64,000 bases of DNA from Chitinophagales bacterium (GCA_020636645.1 JACJXO010000001.1:558001-622000), one strand, 5' to 3'; counted from the stretch's first letter, positions 17,358 to 26,752 are shown. Program-made: numbers and translations. Notes: generated by a model from the letters alone, not told the origin.

Positions 17358-17410
17358 TACCCGATACCTGATACCATCCCAATACCCACTACTCAATACT
17401 CACTACCGGA

Positions 17411-18499
17411 TCATTTATTCGCCAACTGCCCGCAAGCCGCATCAATATCCTTCCCCCGACTTCTGCGCACCTTGGCCACCACCTTCTGTGCTTCCAGGAA
17501 CTGGATGAACCGCTCCCGCTGCTCCTCCCTGGAACGGGTGTAATCGGCCTCCCGGATGGGATTGTACTCAATGATGTTGACCCGGGCACCCGGTACCTGC
17601 CGGCAGAGTCTGGTCAGGTTCTTCGCATCCTGTTCGGTCTCATTGATGCCATCGAAGAGGATATACTCAAACGTGATGCGCCCTTTCGTTTTGTCGTAGA
17701 AATAGTTGAGTGCCTGCACCAGCGTCTGCAGGTCATTGCTGTCATTGATGGGCATTAAAGCACTGCGCTTGGCATCGTCGGGCGCATGGAGCGAGAGTGC
17801 CAGGTTGAATTTCACCCCATCATCTCCCAGCTTCCTGATCATTTTCGCAATACCGGCAGTGCTGACGGTTATGCGTTTCGGCGACATCCCCATGCCGTCA
17901 GGACTGGTTATCATCTCCACAGACCGTAGCACATTTGAATAATTGAGCAGCGGTTCGCCCATACCCATATACACGATGTTACTGAGAGGTTTGCCAAAAT
18001 CTTCCAGGCTGATCTTGTTGATGGCAGCTACCTGATCGTAGATCTCATAAGGCTGAAGGTTGCGCTTGTTCTTCATGAATCCGGTGGCACAGAACTTACA
18101 ACCCAGGTTACAACCCACCTGGCTGGAGATGCACGCAGTCAGTCTGGTGTCTGTTGGAATGAGCACTCCTTCCACCAGGTTGCCATCGTACAGTCTGAAC
18201 CTGACCTTGACCGTTCCGTCGCTGCTTTTTTGATGCAGATCAACGGACAAATGATTGAGACTGAATGCAGATTCCAGCATGTCTCTGGTAGCCGAAGGCA
18301 GGTCGCTCATTTCCGCAAAGCTGTGTGCATGTTTCTTCCACAACCAGGCATGGACCTGTCGCCCGCGAAAAGCGGGGGCGCCCTGCTCTACAAAGAACTG
18401 CTCGAGTTCTTCCCTGCTAAGGTCGCGGATGGCGGGTTTTTCAGCAGAATTCACCTCACAAAGATAGCCTATCGTTCCGGCTGACCTTTTTGTTACCAT
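17411..18499 (-). CDS. rlmN: Dual-specificity 23S rRNA/tRNA adenine C2-methyltransferase RlmN
   Basis: A radical-SAM enzyme that methylates C2 of A2503 in 23S rRNA and, in studied species, A37 of some tRNAs. The 4Fe-4S motif reads CNLGCKFC (CX3CX2C), and the methyl-carrying Cys is in the C-terminal DIDAACGQL segment. It also has GMGEPLLNY and RITVSTAG. From this ATG it has 362 residues. The start is uncertain: homologues usually begin only a few residues before IRDLSREEL, and an in-frame GTG at 18454 lies 4 nt after a TATCTTTG box, which would give a leaderless 347-residue form. It is divergent from the porP-like gene. Confidence 0.94.
   Translation of the reverse strand: MVTKRSAGTIGYLCEVNSAEKPAIRDLSREELEQFFVEQGAPAFRGRQVHAWLWKKHAHSFAEMSDLPSATRDMLESAFSLNHLSVDLHQKSSDGTVKVRFRLYDGNLVEGVLIPTDTRLTACISSQVGCNLGCKFCATGFMKNKRNLQPYEIYDQVAAINKISLEDFGKPLSNIVYMGMGEPLLNYSNVLRSVEMITSPDGMGMSPKRITVSTAGIAKMIRKLGDDGVKFNLALSLHAPDDAKRSALMPINDSNDLQTLVQALNYFYDKTKGRITFEYILFDGINETEQDAKNLTRLCRQVPGARVNIIEYNPIREADYTRSREEQRERFIQFLEAQKVVAKVRRSRGKDIDAACGQLANK
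18459..18466 (-). promoter_or_regulatory. -7 box TATCTTTG within the 5' region of rlmN
   Basis: A minus-strand match to TAnnTTTG exactly 4 nt before the in-frame GTG at 18454. If used, the transcript starts at or next to that GTG. It supports the shorter RlmN start but is not proof. Confidence 0.4.
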
Positions 18500-18504
18500 T
18501 TTAT

Positions 18505-18512
18505 TAATTTTG
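18505..18512 (+). promoter_or_regulatory. -7 box TAATTTTG of the porP/sprF-like gene
   Basis: A plus-strand TAnnTTTG match with 18 nt to the ATG at 18531. It sits within the 5' end of the longest rlmN frame, so the two divergent promoters overlap. Confidence 0.5.
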
Positions 18513-18530
18513 GTAACTGATTTAAACGCC

Positions 18531-19571
18531 ATGCGACGTACCTCACTACTGCTTGTTATGTTCTTCCTTGCCGTAACCGGTTATGGACAGGACATTCATT
18601 TCTCGCAGTTTTATGCCGCACCACTGAACCTGAATCCCAGTCAGACCGGCATGATGAACGGAAACCTTCGTGCTATTCTCAATTACAGGAATCAGTGGAA
18701 CTCCTTTGCACCTTTTACAACATACAATGGTTCGCTGGATGTGAACATCGGCCATAATTTTCTGGATCATGATCTGATCGGGATCGGGGTCAATTTTTAC
18801 AATGATGTGGCCGGTGATGCAGAATTCAGCACCACCCATGCCTCACTGAGTGTTTCCTATATCAAGACCATGGGCAACAAGTTTGCAAGGAACTACCTGT
18901 CTGTTGGATTTTCCGGTGGAATGGTGCAACGCAGCGTTGACTATAACCAAATGACATTTGGCAGTCAGTTCAACGGTTACGAATATGACCCAGGTCTGTT
19001 CAGTGGTGAGTACATCGGATTTGAGAATCTGTCTTACTTTGATCTTGCGGGGGGCATCACCTGGATGCTGGTGCCAAAAGACCAGCTGAACTTTTATATG
19101 GGCCTTGCCTTCCATCACCTCAACTCACCGGATCAAAGTTTTACCGGTCTTACCAGCGACAATCTGTATATGAAGACCACCGGAAACATGGGTGCACAGA
19201 TACCGGTTGGCGCTGCCAGGAATGCATTTCTGGTGCCCGCTGTCATGGCCATGATCCAGGGCCCGCACTACCAGTTGAACGGTGGGATGAGTGTGCGCTA
19301 CATCATCAACGACCTGGACTACAAATCAACTGCCGTTCAGCTGGGTGTTTTCCAGCGGGTAGGCTTGAATGAACAGACCGATTACCGTTCTGACGCTACA
19401 ATAGTAGCTGCCAGATTTGACTATCTCAACCTGAGTGTAGGTATGAGTTATGACGTCAATGTAAGTACCCTGCAGGACGCCTCTAACGCCATGGGCGGAC
19501 CGGAAGTGTCACTCACTTTCACCAGCGACCTGCCCCACCGTGACAGAAAAGTGGACTGTCCGAAGTTCTGA
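18531..19571 (+). CDS. PorP/SprF family type IX secretion membrane protein
   Basis: A 346-residue outer-membrane beta-barrel-type protein of the PorP/SprF family. The signal peptide MRRTSLLLVMFFLAVTGYGQ ends in the typical DIHFSQFYAAPLNLNPSQTGMMNG start (mature residues 1-24). Alternating aromatic strands follow throughout. Family members attach or partner with T9SS cargo at the cell surface (SprF with the SprB adhesin). The start at 18531 is chosen over 18510 because it gives a clean signal peptide and lies 18 nt after a -7 box. A MORN-like gene follows after 2 bases, probably in one transcript. Confidence 0.9.
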   Translation: MRRTSLLLVMFFLAVTGYGQDIHFSQFYAAPLNLNPSQTGMMNGNLRAILNYRNQWNSFAPFTTYNGSLDVNIGHNFLDHDLIGIGVNFYNDVAGDAEFSTTHASLSVSYIKTMGNKFARNYLSVGFSGGMVQRSVDYNQMTFGSQFNGYEYDPGLFSGEYIGFENLSYFDLAGGITWMLVPKDQLNFYMGLAFHHLNSPDQSFTGLTSDNLYMKTTGNMGAQIPVGAARNAFLVPAVMAMIQGPHYQLNGGMSVRYIINDLDYKSTAVQLGVFQRVGLNEQTDYRSDATIVAARFDYLNLSVGMSYDVNVSTLQDASNAMGGPEVSLTFTSDLPHRDRKVDCPKF

Positions 19572-19573
19572 GC

Positions 19574-20224
19574 ATGACTCGTTTTTCGTCTTGTTTATTC
19601 CTGTTCATTTCAGGCCTTTCAGGTGTCGTTCATGCTCAATACACCCATTCATTCAAGCTGGAGTATGGCGAAGTGACCAAAACAGATTACCGAGTGCAGC
19701 AAGGACAACAGGTATTGGTGGAGTATGAAAGGGCGTGGACTACAGTAGAGGATGAAGACACCATAGTGTTCAGAGAAACATACAAGTACCCTAAGTTCTG
19801 GCGATTGAATCGCTATCTGTTGTCTGATGGTGATCCGAAACTGAGCGGATGGCAGCAGAACTTTGATGAAGATGGCAGGCTTTTTCTTGAACAGCTTTGT
19901 CAGGGCAGCAAAAAATGTACGGTATCCAGGAGGTACACCTATTACCCCGGCGATCAGCTGATGACCGTGGCCAATTACTACAAGGAAGCATTGCACGGAT
20001 CGCATCTGGTCTATTACAACAACGGACAATTGCGACAACATATCTGGTATGAGAACGGACGCATGCAGGAAGTGCTTGCCTACTATGATGACAGCGGTAA
20101 CCCACTGGATCCCGGAGAACTGTGCGATGGCAACGGCGATGTCAATGTCTACTCCATGAACGGATCGCTGTATAAGATCAAGACCTACCGGAAGGGTAAG
20201 GCGAGGAAGGTGAAGGAACTTTAG
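19574..20224 (+). CDS. Secreted YwqK/MORN-like repeat protein
   Basis: A 216-residue protein with a signal peptide (MTRFSSCLFLFISGLSGVVHAQ). The second half holds repeats of the YwqK/MORN kind: KLSGWQQNFDEDGRLFLEQL, GSHLVYYNNGQLRQHIWYENGRM and ALAYYDDSGNP-like units (about residues 90-185). These repeats form beta-hairpin ladders. The label 'toxin-antitoxin YwqK antitoxin' often given to such proteins is not supported here. The gene starts 2 bases after the PorP/SprF-like gene and may encode its partner. Its TAG stop is followed at once by a CAGTTGGCAG unit. Confidence 0.82.
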   Translation: MTRFSSCLFLFISGLSGVVHAQYTHSFKLEYGEVTKTDYRVQQGQQVLVEYERAWTTVEDEDTIVFRETYKYPKFWRLNRYLLSDGDPKLSGWQQNFDEDGRLFLEQLCQGSKKCTVSRRYTYYPGDQLMTVANYYKEALHGSHLVYYNNGQLRQHIWYENGRMQEVLAYYDDSGNPLDPGELCDGNGDVNVYSMNGSLYKIKTYRKGKARKVKEL

Positions 20225-20285
20225 TCAGTTGGCAGTTCTCAGGCTGAAGTCCGGAGTCCATTTCATTTGGAAATGCCAATGTAAA

Positions 20286-20465
20286 ATGAAATTACACAAG
20301 AAGATAGAACCGGTTGTATTCTGGGTGATGACGATCGCATTCATCTGCAACATCTTTCATCTGCCATACAACACGTATATCAGTGCGGTCTGTTTGTTCA
20401 TGATGACCATGTACATCATTCTGCTTGTCGCATCTTTCGCCAGCAAGCTGTTTCGCCGGAAGTGA
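20286..20465 (+). CDS. Small membrane protein, unknown function
   Basis: A 59-residue protein with two hydrophobic segments (about residues 9-27 and 31-52), a basic N-terminus (MKLHKKIEP) and a basic end (KLFRRK). The frame is open from 20229, but the ATG at 20286 starts directly before the first helix. No family recognised. Coding status is likely but not certain: size is small and the only support is membrane-protein character and orientation with the upstream genes. Confidence 0.5.
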   Translation: MKLHKKIEPVVFWVMTIAFICNIFHLPYNTYISAVCLFMMTMYIILLVASFASKLFRRK

Positions 20466-20498
20466 TTGCTTCTACCTTCCACTTTTCCCTCTCTTCAA

Positions 20499-20531
20499 CC
20501 GCAAAGGCGCCAGGATGCAAAGGCGCAAAGG
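20499..20531. repeat. GCAAAGGCGC-type short repeat
   Basis: Units CCGCAAAGGCGCC and TGCAAAGGCGCAAAGG occur within 33 bases, downstream of the YgjP-like gene's stop. They resemble the repeat at 6818-6868. Such units are common in intergenic DNA of this phylum. Confidence 0.5.
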
Positions 20532-20576
20532 ATTCCAGTACTTATGGCTTCAGACCAAAGACTAACCTTTTCTCTC

Positions 20577-21344
20577 TCAGAATTGACACAAATGATTGTT
20601 CTTATCCAGCCAGATCTCGTGTTTGCGATAGTCGGGCATGGCCCGTTCCACCTGTTTCCAGAAGCGATCTGAATGGTTGTGTTCCACCAGGTGCGCCAGC
20701 TCATGAATGAGTACATAATCGATGGCGGGCCAGGGGGCGAAGAGCAATCTCGTGCTGATGCTGATATTACCATCATAGGAACAACTGCCCCAGTTGGAGG
20801 TGTTGTTGCGCAGCCTCACCTTGCCGATGGCTTTCTGGAAATGCTGCACGTTTAGTTCTTCCAGTCGGCGGCGGATCTCTGGCAAGAATGCATTACCCAC
20901 CATCCGTGCCACCAGGTAACTGCGGTGTTCCTGTTCTTCAGCGGGCGACATACCCTCCGCCAGGTGGAGGGTCATGACCCCGTTCTTCAGTTTGCCCGTG
21001 CTTTTTTGTCCGCTGTGGTATCTACGCAGAATGGTGAAGGCCTTCCCTGCAATTTCGAAGGTGCTGCCGTCTTCATAGGTGCGAAATCCTTTATACAGCG
21101 ATAAGGACTTGTGTTTGTTCAGGTGCTGGATGGCCCATTGCTTCAGGCTCTTATACTGCTCCTGCTGATCAGCCTTGCTCATCCAGCTGGCGAGGCGGAT
21201 GTGTACACCTTTGCTGCCGATGGCTGCCCGGCTGTAGGCACGCTTTTCCAGATAGGTGAATACCTTGATATTCCTCCCGTCGATGGTGATGGTCTCGCGG
21301 CCAATGAGGACGGACTTGTTGTTGATGACTTCGTGCAGCGGCAT
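20577..21344 (-). CDS. YgjP-like (DUF45/M48-related) metallopeptidase
   Basis: A 255-residue zinc-protease-like protein. The YgjP/DUF45 core spans about residues 90-250, with RLRNNTSNWGSCSYDGNISISTRL, the zinc-binding helix VLIHELAHLVEHNHSDRFW (HELAH at about 213-217) and the downstream acidic/aromatic region. Family members are soluble and poorly characterised; some are neighbours of type I restriction systems, which is not the case here. The gene ends directly next to the M3 peptidase gene: its ATG (complement of 21342-21344) overlaps the upstream gene's stop, so the two are coupled. Confidence 0.88.
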   Translation of the reverse strand: MPLHEVINNKSVLIGRETITIDGRNIKVFTYLEKRAYSRAAIGSKGVHIRLASWMSKADQQEQYKSLKQWAIQHLNKHKSLSLYKGFRTYEDGSTFEIAGKAFTILRRYHSGQKSTGKLKNGVMTLHLAEGMSPAEEQEHRSYLVARMVGNAFLPEIRRRLEELNVQHFQKAIGKVRLRNNTSNWGSCSYDGNISISTRLLFAPWPAIDYVLIHELAHLVEHNHSDRFWKQVERAMPDYRKHEIWLDKNNHLCQF

Positions 21345-23038
21345 TACAGGTGCGACCTGTCAAAGTTGGCGATCCAGTCGCTTACTTTACCTATCACGTT
21401 TTCCACGACTCCCTGTTCAAACGGCGACTGCAACCCGGCGTAATCCACCAGCTCCAGGAAGGAACGGCTGCCTCCGGCCTTGCAGAGTCTGATGTAGCGG
21501 TCAAAGGCTGCATTGCGGTCTTCCTTTGCCAGCATCCAGAACTGGAAGGCACACATCTGCGCCAGCGTATAATCGATGTAGTAGAACGGACTCTGGTAAA
21601 TATGCGATTGTGTCTGCCACCAGGTGCCTGCACTAAGGTGACTAAAACCATCAAAGTCGCGGTCTGGCAAATACTTTGCTTCTATCTCTTTCCATGCCTG
21701 GTTGCGCTCTTCCACGCTCATATCAGGATGGCCGTACACGACGTGCTGGAATTCATCCACTGCCACACCATAGGGTAAGAACAACACAGACTCCAGTGTA
21801 TGCGAAAACCGGTAGCGTTCTGCCTTGCCATTGAAAAACAGATCCATGAAGGGATAGGTGAAGAACTCCATCGACATGGAATGGATCTCGGCCGCATCAC
21901 TCGTGGGCCAGTAGTATTCCACCGTAGGCTGGTCCTTGCTCAGGTACACCTGAAACGCATGACCTACTTCATGGGTGAGCACGTCAATATCGCCAGATGT
22001 ACCATTGAAATTGGAGAAGATGAACGGAGCGTTGTGTCCGGTGATGTAAGTGCAATACCCACCACCTGCTTTTCCTTTCTTCGCCACCAGGTCCATCAGT
22101 CCGTTGTCCAGCATATAGTGGATGAAGCCGGTGGTCTCTGCTGACAGGTCCTCATACATCTTTCTTCCCTGTGCGATGATCCAGTCGGGATCGCCATTGG
22201 GAGTGGCGTTACCATCGGGGAACTGCAGGGCTTCATCGTAGTACTTCAGATGATCCAGGCCCAGTCTTCCGGCTTGTTCCTGCCTGATCTGTCCGGCGAT
22301 GGGTACCACATATTTTCTGATCTGCTCCCGGTAGAAAGCAGACCGTTCTTCATCGTAATCGCTGCGCAGCATGCGGTCGTAGCCCATGCGGATGAAGTTG
22401 TCATACCCCAGCTTGCTGGCCATGGCATGACGCACCTGCACCAGCTCGTGGAAGATCTGTTCCAGGTCACTGCGCTTCTCTGCCAGGAAACCCCAGCGTG
22501 CTTCTGCTGCCCGCTTACGAAGATCGCGGTCGGGACTGCGCATGAAGGGACCGAACTCACTCAGGTTGCGTTCTTCACCTTCAAAGGGGATGCTTGCAGA
22601 AGCCAGTATCTCTGTGTATTTGGTACCGAGTTTATTCTCCTGCACAAGGAGGTCCATGATCTCCGGCGAAAAGGTTTTCAAAGACATATCTGCCAGACGG
22701 AACAGTTGCGGACCAAAATGCGCTTCCAGTTCCTTTCTGAAAGGCGAGCCGACCAGTGCTTTATAATACTGGCTGACCAGGTTCTCCACGATGGGCGAAT
22801 GTTCATCGTAGAATGCCTGTTCACCGGCATAGAATGCATCGCGGGTGTCGATGGTATGGCGGATCATGGCGATCTGCATCTGCGTATCAAAACCGGAGCG
22901 CACCTCGTTGATCGCTTCCATGGCGGCTATCTGCGAGGCAGCAGAATCAGCTTTTTGAAATACTTCTAATGCTTCAGTGAACGTCTGCTCAAAAGTTTCG
23001 AGATCGGGACGTGTGTAGGGAAATTCGGAGAAAGTCAC
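21344..23038 (-). CDS. M3 family oligoendopeptidase (PepF-like)
   Basis: A 564-residue cytoplasmic zinc endopeptidase degrading oligopeptides. The catalytic motif HEVGH is in DVLTHEVGHAFQVYL (about residues 365-379), followed by EIHSMSMEFFTYPF with the third-ligand Glu region. The C-terminal helical part shows AQMCAFQFWMLA. The frame is open to 23104, but the upstream 22 residues (MPTPPLLTAPLLHC...) are low-complexity. The GTG at 23038 begins TFSEFPYTRPDLE, where family members start, and lies exactly 4 nt after a TATCTTTG box. Confidence 0.92.
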   Translation of the reverse strand: MTFSEFPYTRPDLETFEQTFTEALEVFQKADSAASQIAAMEAINEVRSGFDTQMQIAMIRHTIDTRDAFYAGEQAFYDEHSPIVENLVSQYYKALVGSPFRKELEAHFGPQLFRLADMSLKTFSPEIMDLLVQENKLGTKYTEILASASIPFEGEERNLSEFGPFMRSPDRDLRKRAAEARWGFLAEKRSDLEQIFHELVQVRHAMASKLGYDNFIRMGYDRMLRSDYDEERSAFYREQIRKYVVPIAGQIRQEQAGRLGLDHLKYYDEALQFPDGNATPNGDPDWIIAQGRKMYEDLSAETTGFIHYMLDNGLMDLVAKKGKAGGGYCTYITGHNAPFIFSNFNGTSGDIDVLTHEVGHAFQVYLSKDQPTVEYYWPTSDAAEIHSMSMEFFTYPFMDLFFNGKAERYRFSHTLESVLFLPYGVAVDEFQHVVYGHPDMSVEERNQAWKEIEAKYLPDRDFDGFSHLSAGTWWQTQSHIYQSPFYYIDYTLAQMCAFQFWMLAKEDRNAAFDRYIRLCKAGGSRSFLELVDYAGLQSPFEQGVVENVIGKVSDWIANFDRSHL

Positions 23039-23042
23039 GGGG

Positions 23043-23050
23043 CAAAGATA
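23043..23050 (-). promoter_or_regulatory. -7 box TATCTTTG of the M3 peptidase gene
   Basis: A minus-strand TAnnTTTG match ending 4 nt before the GTG start at 23038. It fixes the likely start and implies a leaderless mRNA. Confidence 0.5.
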
Positions 23051-23104
23051 ATGGATGGGGGAGCAGTGGAGGAGTGGAGCAGTGAGCAGTGGAGGAGTTG
23101 GCAA

Positions 23105-23488
23105 TGGATCTACGAATTCCCTTCCAGCGTACCCACAGAGTCAACCGCCCTCCTGCGGCGGGCAAACCCGTAACTCTGTTGGGACAGGAAACCCTATGTG
23201 GACGGAAGAATCAACAACAAAATTTTAAACTTCAGCTTCTACCTGCTTCAAATGACAGTAAATGTAATTTTTACTGCCATTTGGTGAAAGTGCCATATTT
23301 TCCCTCAAATTGGCGAACACAAGACTAGTCTAACAGGATGAACGGCTTAGAGAATGGCCTTCCTGCTCCACAAACAAAGATTGACCACATCTGGGACATC
23401 ACTAGATTGTAAAAAATCTAATTGATGTGTTTCCTTTCGAGGAAAGTCACCATTTTGTTAAGCTAAATAATTAACTTTTGCATTAGTT
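23105..23488. repeat. Gene-free stretch with a diverged CCCACAGAG element and small hairpins
   Basis: No supported gene. At 23129-23185 there is a short, diverged copy of the palindromic element found at 28558: left end GTACCCACAGAG, right end CTCTGTTGGGAC, with an internal CCGCCCTCCTGCGGCGGGC hairpin. Further on are a 6-bp stem (TAGATT/AATCTA, 23404-23419) and a hairpin with TTTCCT/AGGAAA arms around a TTCG tetraloop (23430-23445). TTAACTTTTG at 23470-23479 resembles a -7 box for the next gene, with one extra base. Confidence 0.6.
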
Positions 23489-25084
23489 ATGAATATAAGG
23501 GCCATAGTTTTTTTTGCATTTGCTACATCAATTTCTTCTCTATTAGGTCAAGTGCCTACTGGTCCTGAAATTAGTTGGCAGGAGTGTTATGGGGGGAGTG
23601 CAGAAGAGTTTTATGCAGATGCTACAATAGATATTGACGAGAATATCTTATCTGTAATAGTTTCTTATTCGTTTGATTATGAATACTTTGGTAGCTGGTT
23701 AATTCTATCTGATGCAGATTTCAATGAAATATGGAGAAAAGAAATTGCTGCAGACTGCATTGGTTCAACAGTAAGAGAAATTGCTCTCTTATCAAACAAT
23801 ACAATACTTGTATTCGGAAATACTGGAGGGTGTAGTGATAGTATAGGTGAGGCCGATTTTGGGGTATTCTGCTATAATCTAGAAGGAGAACTGGTATGGG
23901 AGCGTTCATATGGAAGCAGTCAATGGGATGTTAGCCACACCCTCCTCCCCACCTCCGACGGAGGATTTCTGGTTGGAGGTTCCACACGTGGTTTCGATGG
24001 CGATTTATACATGCCTGCCTGGAACGACTTATTTTACGATGATGCCCTTATTATGAAAATGGACAGCATGGGTGAAGTAGAATGGGTGGATATAGTGGGA
24101 GGGACTTTTCCTGATTTGATTTTATCGAATTTCCTTGAAATCGCACCAGATCAATACATGGTCATGATCGTATCAAGTTCCTCAGATTACGATTTATCAG
24201 GAAGTGGTATGGATGATTTGAAGAAGTATTTGATACGCATATATGACAAAGACGGCGATGTTTTAAAGGAAAATATCATTTCTGCAGAAGATAACCTGAT
24301 TGACAAACAATGCTCCCTACAACTATTATCAGATGGAAATGTTTTGTTAGCAGGATCTGGTACCTCAGAAGCTGAAATCAACCCCACCTATCCGGAACAC
24401 GATGGGTATGAAGGCGCCTTAGCCATCATTAATGAAGACCTGGAACTGATTGACTTGCACCTATATGGTGGAACCGGTAATGATTATTTCTGGGACATTA
24501 TTCCCAGCAGTCTTGGAGGATATTATTGCTTAGGTAGCAGTAGTAGTAATGATGGAGACCTTCCAGGTAATTATGGAGGTTTAGATAATTGGATACTTCA
24601 TTTTGATGAAGCATATAACCTGATATGGAGCAAAAACTTAGGAAGTGCGGGCACTGATGTATTTACCAACAAAGCAGGTCAGCTTATTGAAAAAGACAAT
24701 ATGCTATATGTATTCAACCAGGTCAGCGCACAGGCCGGCATACCTACCGGAAATCTAACCTGTGGTGACCCATCTACCAACAAAGTAGATGCCTGGCTGG
24801 TGGCACTCGATTTGACAACGGTGGGTGTTGAAAATGAACCTCAACATACTCCCATCCAACTATATCCCAATCCGGTTACCAATACGCTCACCATTCAGCT
24901 AATACACCAAATACCCTTACCTGTAACATATACCATTGCCAATACTACCGGAAAAACCATTGAAACAGGAGAATTGATCAACCCCATTACCCAACTTAAT
25001 ATGGGTAATAATGCACCCGGAGTTTACTTATTCAGCGTGCTAATAAATGATAGAACGTATTCCGAATTGTTCATTAAAGAATAA
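23489..25084 (+). CDS. T9SS cargo protein, propeller-like repeats, copy 1 of 3
   Basis: A 531-residue secreted protein: signal peptide (MNIRAIVFFAFATSISSLLGQ), then about five blade-like repeats each with a Y/L-G-G/S-x-x-D start and a DGG/LGG turn (ECYGGSAEEF, RSYGSSQWDV with SDGGFLVGGSTRGFDGDL, GGTFPDL, LYGGTGNDYF, NLGSAGTDVF). A T9SS type A sorting domain makes up the last 75 residues (IQLYPNPVTNTLTIQL...GVYLFSVLINDRTYSELFIKE). It is exported by the type IX system and probably surface-attached or released; ligand unknown. First of three equal-length tandem paralogues; its last 200 bases plus the spacer are identical to the same part of copy 2. Codon use is AT-richer than flanking genes. Confidence 0.85.
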   Translation: MNIRAIVFFAFATSISSLLGQVPTGPEISWQECYGGSAEEFYADATIDIDENILSVIVSYSFDYEYFGSWLILSDADFNEIWRKEIAADCIGSTVREIALLSNNTILVFGNTGGCSDSIGEADFGVFCYNLEGELVWERSYGSSQWDVSHTLLPTSDGGFLVGGSTRGFDGDLYMPAWNDLFYDDALIMKMDSMGEVEWVDIVGGTFPDLILSNFLEIAPDQYMVMIVSSSSDYDLSGSGMDDLKKYLIRIYDKDGDVLKENIISAEDNLIDKQCSLQLLSDGNVLLAGSGTSEAEINPTYPEHDGYEGALAIINEDLELIDLHLYGGTGNDYFWDIIPSSLGGYYCLGSSSSNDGDLPGNYGGLDNWILHFDEAYNLIWSKNLGSAGTDVFTNKAGQLIEKDNMLYVFNQVSAQAGIPTGNLTCGDPSTNKVDAWLVALDLTTVGVENEPQHTPIQLYPNPVTNTLTIQLIHQIPLPVTYTIANTTGKTIETGELINPITQLNMGNNAPGVYLFSVLINDRTYSELFIKE

Positions 25085-25155
25085 CCAATCTTTGACTCTC
25101 CACCTACACATCTTTTACAAAAACACCTTAACTTACGCTACTCAATCTTCACCAC
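24887..25155. repeat. 269-bp direct repeat (3' end plus spacer), unit 1
   Basis: Identical on reading to 26555-26823, at the constant 1668-base offset of the paralogue array. It covers the sorting-domain end of copy 1 and nearly the whole spacer up to the next ATG. Confidence 0.85.
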
Positions 25156-25156
25156 T

Positions 25157-26752
25157 ATGCGCCAACTTAACCTCATTTTACTACTAAGCTTCTTCAATAC
25201 CAACCTACTCCATGCCCAGGTAAACCCCGGCCCTGATATTGCGTGGCAGGAATGTTACGGGGGGAGTGCTGAGGACTTTTTTGCGGATGCCATTCTTCTG
25301 GAAGATGGAAAGATTTTGTCCGTAATAGTCTACTACTCTAACGAAAGTGAGTACTATGGCAGTTGGTTAGTTAAATATAATGAGAGCTTTAATGAATTAT
25401 GGAGGGTTTACATAGGCGATGAGTATTGTGGTTCAACTGGAAGGCAAGTAAAGGTTTCAACACTTAATAATTATTTGGTTCTTGGAAATACTGGAGGTTG
25501 TTTAGATAGTATAGGTGGTAATGACTTAATTGTAGTTTGCATAGACGAGGACGGTTCAAAACTATGGTCTAGATCCTATGGCAGTGCGCAAGGTGATGAC
25601 TCGCACACCCTCCTCCCCACTTCCGACGGTGGTTTTCTTGTTGGAGGTTCCACACGTGGTTTCGATGGTGATTTATACATGCCGGCCTGGAACGACCTGT
25701 TCTACGATGATGCCCTCATCATGAAAATGGACAGCCTGGGTGAAGTAGAATGGGTGGATATTATTGGAGGTACAAATCCTGATTTGGTTTCTTCCAATTT
25801 CCTGGAGGTATCTCCAGTACAATATTTAGTCATGATAGCATCAAGTTCTTATGATTATGATTTGGCAGGGAGCAGCGAAGACGACCTGAAGAAACACCTA
25901 TTAAGGGTTTATGATTTAGATGGTAATGTATTAAAAGAGATCATTTTATCAGCTGATGACAATTTGATAGACCAATGGAATACATTGCAATTATTGCCTG
26001 ATGGGAATGTACTTATTGCAGGAACAGGAATTGCAGAATCTGATATTAATCCCACTTTCCCGGAACACGATGGTTTCGAGGGAGCATTAGCTATTATTAA
26101 CGAAGAGTTAGAACTAATAGACCTGAACCTATTTGGTGGTCTAGGCAATGAGTATTTTTTGGACATCATACCGGCTACAATTGGTGGTTACTATTGTTTG
26201 GGATACAGCAGCAGTTCTGAAGGTGATCTTCCTGGCAATCATGGTGAAGGAGATATGTGGGTATTACATGTTGATGGGTCATTTAATCTTATATGGAGTA
26301 AAAACATTGGAAGTGCTGGAACTGACCTGTTTACAAGTCAAGCTGGAGCTCTCATTGAGAAAGACAATATGTTATACATGTTCAGTCAAGTAAGTGCACA
26401 AGCAGGCATGCCCACCGGAGATTTAACTTGTGGCGACCCATCAACTAATAAAGTAGATGCCTGGGTAGTGGCACTGGATTTAACAACCCTTGGTGTTGAA
26501 AATGAACCACAGCAAACTTCAATCAAACTATTTCCAAATCCGGTTAACCATACACTCACCATTCAGCTAATACACCAAATACCCTTACCTGTAACATATA
26601 CCATTGCCAATACTACCGGAAAAACCATTGAAACAGGAGAATTGATCAACCCCATTACCCAACTTAATATGGGTAATAATGCACCCGGAGTTTACTTATT
26701 CAGCGTGCTAATAAATGATAGAACGTATTCCGAATTGTTCATTAAAGAATAA
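25157..26752 (+). CDS. T9SS cargo protein, propeller-like repeats, copy 2 of 3
   Basis: A 531-residue paralogue of its neighbours with the same layout: signal peptide (MRQLNLILLLSFFNTNLLHAQ), propeller-like blades and a C-terminal type A sorting domain. The N-terminal third (about residues 45-145) differs strongly from copies 1 and 3, whereas 25679-26488 is identical to 27347-28156 in copy 3, and the 3' end plus spacer (26555-26823) is identical to 24887-25155 of copy 1. The gene is thus a mosaic of its two neighbours. Start ATG follows a 72-base spacer that is itself duplicated. Confidence 0.85.
   Translation: MRQLNLILLLSFFNTNLLHAQVNPGPDIAWQECYGGSAEDFFADAILLEDGKILSVIVYYSNESEYYGSWLVKYNESFNELWRVYIGDEYCGSTGRQVKVSTLNNYLVLGNTGGCLDSIGGNDLIVVCIDEDGSKLWSRSYGSAQGDDSHTLLPTSDGGFLVGGSTRGFDGDLYMPAWNDLFYDDALIMKMDSLGEVEWVDIIGGTNPDLVSSNFLEVSPVQYLVMIASSSYDYDLAGSSEDDLKKHLLRVYDLDGNVLKEIILSADDNLIDQWNTLQLLPDGNVLIAGTGIAESDINPTFPEHDGFEGALAIINEELELIDLNLFGGLGNEYFLDIIPATIGGYYCLGYSSSSEGDLPGNHGEGDMWVLHVDGSFNLIWSKNIGSAGTDLFTSQAGALIEKDNMLYMFSQVSAQAGMPTGDLTCGDPSTNKVDAWVVALDLTTLGVENEPQQTSIKLFPNPVNHTLTIQLIHQIPLPVTYTIANTTGKTIETGELINPITQLNMGNNAPGVYLFSVLINDRTYSELFIKE
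25679..26488. repeat. 810-bp direct repeat inside copy 2
   Basis: No mismatch seen on reading against 27347-28156 in copy 3. The tract is bounded by single-base differences at 25678/27346 and 26489/28157. Synonymous sites are also identical, which points to recent gene conversion or duplication. Confidence 0.88.

Noticed and set aside
19574..20224. Antitoxin (YwqK) of a toxin-antitoxin pair
   Set aside because: It has a signal peptide and lies with a PorP/SprF-like gene; no toxin is nearby.
25909..26169. Minus-strand 86-codon frame, repeated at 27577-27837
   Set aside because: A shadow of the T9SS genes; it is duplicated only because the 810-bp tract is.
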